NCBI GenBank assembly: GCA_001805845.1
Contig: MHHA01000039.1
Location: 5,488-12,830, forward strand
DNA: 7,343 bases
Origin: Omnitrophica WOR_2 bacterium RIFCSPLOWO2_12_FULL_46_30
GTDB taxonomy: Bacteria > Omnitrophota > Gorgyraeia > Gygaellales > UBA12090
Reading direction: 5' to 3'
Both the position numbers and the translations under genes were made by a program. This document shows positions 5,438-7,343 of this stretch, in pieces. The notes beneath the pieces were generated by a model that saw only the letters and a list, made by a program, of their open reading frames with translations, was not told where the DNA came from and did no database searches. Within the stretch, counting starts at the first letter, position 1. Every line of letters begins with the position of its first letter.

Positions 5438-6577
5438 ATGATCACGAAAATTTTTAGAGGGTTAACCCTTTTTCCCATTCTTTTGTGCGCGCAATCTAAT
5501 TCGTCGGCCCAGACAAAATACGAGACAGCTGTTTTTGCCGGCGGTTGTTTCTGGTGTATGGAGGCGCCCTTTGAGAAATTGGAAGGGGTGATAGAGGTTG
5601 TCTCGGGCTATAGCGGCGGCCAAAAAGAGAATCCCGGCTATAAAGAAGTTTCTGCCGGCGGGACCGGACATCTGGAAGCTATCCGGATTACTTACGAGCC
5701 GTCAAAAATAACTTACGCAGAGCTTCTGGATGTCTTCTGGAGACAAATCGACCCCACTGATTCAGGCGGCCAATTTGTAGATAGGGGCGCTCAATACAAA
5801 ACAGCGATTTTTTATCAAAATGACGAGCAAAGAAAATTAGCCGAGAAGTCCAGGCAGGAATTGGAAGAATCAGGCAGATTTAAAAAGCCGATTGTAACGG
5901 AAATCCTAAAAGCGCCTGCGTTTTATAAAGCAGAAGGATATCACCAGGATTATTATAAGAAAAGCCCTTTAAAGTATAAGTTTTATCGCTTTAATTCCGG
6001 GCGCGACCAGTGCCTCAGGAAGGCCTGGGGCGATAAAACAGAGCCTGAAGGCTCCGGTAAGGTGAAAAGATTTATCCCGCACCCAGTCCCGCCACAAGGC
6101 GGGAAAAAGTCAGAAACCACGGCTGTTAAGCCGTGGAGCTTCATAAAGCCATCTAAAGAAGAGCTGAAGAAAAGATTAACGCCATTACAATATAAGGTTA
6201 CGCAGGAAAATGCGACTGAAAAACCGTTTGCTAATGAGTATTGGAATAACAAAAAAGAGGGAATCTATGTAGATATCGCCTCGGGCGAGCCGCTCTTTAG
6301 CTCGCTGGATAAATTTGAGTCCCAGACCGGCTGGCCAAGCTTTAGCAGGCCTCTTGAAGGGGGTAATATTGTTGAAAAAGAAGAGCGAGCCGTTTTTATG
6401 CTAAGGAGAGAGGTAAGAAGTAAATATGCCGATTCCCATCTTGGCCATCTATTTAATGATGGGCCTCAACCGGACGGACTGCGTTATTGCATAAATTCTG
6501 CGGCGCTCCGTTTCATTCCCAAGGAAGATTTAGAAAAGGAAGGATACGGAAAGTATGAGAAGCTTTTTGAGAAATAA
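5438..6577 (+). CDS. msrAB: Exported MsrA-MsrB fusion, peptide methionine sulfoxide reductase
   Basis: This 379-residue fusion reduces both stereoisomers of methionine sulfoxide, repairing oxidised proteins. A hydrophobic signal (about residues 8-18) ending near NSSA-Q suggests export, as in the secreted PilB-type MsrAB. The MsrA domain (about 28-198) has GGCFWCME with catalytic C37 and neighbouring C40, and ends in SGRDQCLRKAWG. C192 there is placed like a resolving cysteine. The MsrB domain (about 237-370) shows LTPLQYKVTQ, GWPSFSRP, HLGHLFNDG and RYCINSAALRF with catalytic C351. MsrB lacks the zinc CxxC pairs. It also has T297 where many homologues have a resolving cysteine before GWPSF, so it may rely on direct reduction by thioredoxin or on another cysteine. 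The linker (about 201-236) is coded by palindromic DNA. Only a weak ribosome site precedes the ATG, and in-frame stops at 5408 and 5414 rule out an earlier start. Confidence 0.95.
   Translation: MITKIFRGLTLFPILLCAQSNSSAQTKYETAVFAGGCFWCMEAPFEKLEGVIEVVSGYSGGQKENPGYKEVSAGGTGHLEAIRITYEPSKITYAELLDVFWRQIDPTDSGGQFVDRGAQYKTAIFYQNDEQRKLAEKSRQELEESGRFKKPIVTEILKAPAFYKAEGYHQDYYKKSPLKYKFYRFNSGRDQCLRKAWGDKTEPEGSGKVKRFIPHPVPPQGGKKSETTAVKPWSFIKPSKEELKKRLTPLQYKVTQENATEKPFANEYWNNKKEGIYVDIASGEPLFSSLDKFESQTGWPSFSRPLEGGNIVEKEERAVFMLRREVRSKYADSHLGHLFNDGPQPDGLRYCINSAALRFIPKEDLEKEGYGKYEKLFEK
6013..6030. repeat. Inverted repeat in the end of the MsrA domain
   Basis: CCTCAGG (6013-6019) pairs with CCTGGGG (6024-6030) with one G-U pair around a four-base loop. 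A further G-C pair can add at the base. It codes part of the conserved SGRDQCLRKAWG tail, so it may be incidental to coding. Confidence 0.45.
6041..6054. repeat. Inverted repeat at the start of the MsrA-MsrB linker
   Basis: GAGCC and GGCTC form a perfect 5-bp stem around TGAA. It opens the non-conserved linker-coding stretch and is the shortest of the four hairpins in this part of msrAB. Confidence 0.45.
6087..6104. repeat. Palindrome in linker DNA, first of a REP-like pair
   Basis: TCCCGCC (6087-6093) and GGCGGGA (6098-6104) form a perfect 7-bp stem around ACAA. It codes part of HPVPPQGGK. That peptide pattern resembles translated GC-rich dispersed palindromes of REP type. An A-run, not a T-run, follows, so it is not a + strand terminator. 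Confidence 0.7.
6117..6136. repeat. Palindrome in linker DNA, second of a REP-like pair
   Basis: CCACGGCT (6117-6124) and AGCCGTGG (6129-6136) form a perfect 8-bp stem around GTTA. Further GAA/TTC pairing is possible beyond a small internal loop (6113-6115 with 6140-6142). Such CCACGGC hairpins are common near ends of IS200/IS605-type elements and related REP sequences. No transposase remnant is visible here. Confidence 0.7.
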
Positions 6578-6620
6578 ACGGCGGGTGATTAGAATGCAGA
6601 ATGAGCATGCAAAATTTAAT

Positions 6621-6624
6621 GAGG
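6621..6624 (+). promoter_or_regulatory. Shine-Dalgarno site of the lipoprotein gene
   Basis: GAGG in GAGGTG lies 6 bases before the ATG at 6631. It supports that start and independent translation of the lipoprotein gene. Confidence 0.7.
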
Positions 6625-6630
6625 TGAAAG

Positions 6631-7017
6631 ATGTTAAAAAGAATAACGCATTTGATTCTGACGTCTGTTTTGTTGTTTAATCTTTGCGGGTGCGTGGCGT
6701 TAGTGGCAGGTACTGCAGGAGGAGCCGGAACAGCCTTTTGGCTGGGAGGAAAAATTGACCAGCAGGTAAATGCCTCGCTTACCCATGCGGTTGAGGCCGT
6801 AACCAAAACGTTTGATGCGATGAGGCTTAAGATTACCAAGACCACCGTTAAAGATGAAGTGGCCCAGATTATGGGAGAATATAGTGACGGAAGAACTATC
6901 TGGGTAGATGTACATAAGATTTCTAATAAGTCGTCTCGGATTGAAATACGCGTTGGCGCTACAGGAGATAAGGCGGCGTCCAGAAAGATTCTAGATAAAA
7001 TTAAAAGGTACTTATAG
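6631..7017 (+). CDS. Small lipoprotein, DUF3568-like
   Basis: This 128-residue protein has a lipoprotein signal: a basic start (MLKR), a hydrophobic core and the lipobox L18-C-G-C21. The mature protein would be lipid-anchored at C21 on the inner or outer membrane. A Gly/Ala-rich stretch (GTAGGAGTAFWLGGK) follows, then a helical region (VNASLTHAVEAVTKTFDAM). After that come beta-strand-like segments such as GRTIWVDV and SRIEIRVGATGD, and an ending helix KILDKIKRYL. This order matches my memory of DUF3568-type lipoproteins, which have no known biochemical role. The gene lies 53 bases after msrAB with its own good ribosome site, so it probably belongs to the same transcript. Function is unknown. 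Confidence 0.82.
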   Translation: MLKRITHLILTSVLLFNLCGCVALVAGTAGGAGTAFWLGGKIDQQVNASLTHAVEAVTKTFDAMRLKITKTTVKDEVAQIMGEYSDGRTIWVDVHKISNKSSRIEIRVGATGDKAASRKILDKIKRYL

Positions 7018-7076
7018 CTATAGGTTAAAAATAGAAGTATCCCCAATTTGCAACTTCTTAAAAGACGGTAAGCGAG

Positions 7077-7343
7077 ATGAACGGTAAGAATACTATTATT
7101 TTTTTATCAGCAATAGTTATCTTATCTTTTTTTTGCTCTCTTCTTCGGGCGCGGCAGGATGATGAGATAGTTCTAGATAGACAGATTTCCCTTTCTTTTG
7201 AAACTAATGGCTATAAGTTTTATCAAGGATATCCTGGTAAAATAGGCGAGCCCAGGGAGGCATTTCTTAAATTGGTAGCTGTAAAGGATAAAAAGCAGGT
7301 TATCTTACCCAGCAGCAATTCTCTCAAGGGTTATGTTGCACTG
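7077..7343 (+). CDS. Partial exported or membrane-anchored protein, unknown (3' end outside window)
   Basis: An open frame runs from ATG 7077 through 89 codons to the window edge without a stop. It begins MNGKNTIIFL, with a strongly hydrophobic stretch (about residues 6-23), then LLRARQDDE. This fits a signal peptide, with possible cleavage after LRA at residue 25, or an N-terminal membrane anchor. The visible mature part (DRQISLSFETNGYKFYQGYP, later FLKLVAVKDKKQVILP) looks like alternating beta strands of an extracytoplasmic domain; I do not recognise the family. The gap after the lipoprotein stop is 59 bases, with no terminator and only a weak GCGAG-like ribosome site. It may be the last visible member of the same operon. 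The start could change once downstream sequence is seen. Confidence 0.65.
   Translation, partial: MNGKNTIIFLSAIVILSFFCSLLRARQDDEIVLDRQISLSFETNGYKFYQGYPGKIGEPREAFLKLVAVKDKKQVILPSSNSLKGYVAL

Noticed and set aside
5471..5497. Lipobox in MsrAB around C17 (PILLCA)
   Set aside because: The residue before Cys is Leu, where Gly, Ala or Ser is expected. Ordinary signal cleavage near NSSA is more likely.
6594..6680. 28-codon frame overlapping the lipoprotein start
   Set aside because: It has no Shine-Dalgarno and no recognisable features, and it overlaps a better supported gene in another frame.
7013..7022. Palindrome TATAGCTATA at the lipoprotein stop
   Set aside because: It is short, AT-rich and not followed by a T-run, so it is likely chance.
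6513..7046. Long 177-codon open frame on the - strand
   Set aside because: It lies antisense to the end of msrAB and the whole lipoprotein gene, which has a lipobox and a good ribosome site. The antisense translation has no recognisable domain.

Overview
The window holds nine protein-coding genes, all on the + strand and tightly packed. The ninth runs off the 3' end. No RNA genes, insertion sequences, CRISPR arrays or origins were seen. The mix of genes suggests an uncultivated Gram-negative anaerobe. These are two very small cold-shock proteins, a cobalamin-type radical SAM enzyme, a short GT35 glucan phosphorylase, an exported MsrA-MsrB fusion, a DUF3568-like lipoprotein and several signal peptides. 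My best guess is the Candidatus Omnitrophota / Planctomycetes-Verrucomicrobia-Chlamydiae neighbourhood. That is an impression from protein style, not a demonstrated assignment.

Region 1 (1-1815) has two cold-shock-domain genes separated by a strong intrinsic terminator. A B12-binding-type radical SAM protein follows. The second cold-shock gene has almost no room for its own promoter, and its Shine-Dalgarno starts right after the terminator T-run. It therefore probably depends on read-through. Region 2 (1816-2493) has a secreted protein of unknown function with EHGGK repeats, probably metal-binding, at both ends of the mature chain. It ends in a second hairpin plus T-run that again abuts the next gene's ribosome binding site.

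Region 3 (2494-7343) is a likely operon with gaps of 19 to 59 bases. It holds alpha-glucan phosphorylase, a short-chain polyprenyl diphosphate synthase, an exported methionine sulfoxide reductase MsrAB, a small lipoprotein and the start of another exported or membrane-anchored protein. The phosphorylase mobilises storage glucan, the prenyl synthase supplies isoprenoid precursors, and MsrAB repairs oxidised methionine outside the cytoplasm. They share no single pathway, so the grouping looks like housekeeping plus envelope maintenance.

I see no clear new multi-gene system. The most interesting points are the two terminators abutting the next gene's start signals, a cluster of perfect palindromes coding the MsrA-MsrB linker, the terminal EHGG repeats, and departures from family consensus in the prenyl synthase, the phosphorylase, MsrB and the second cold-shock protein.
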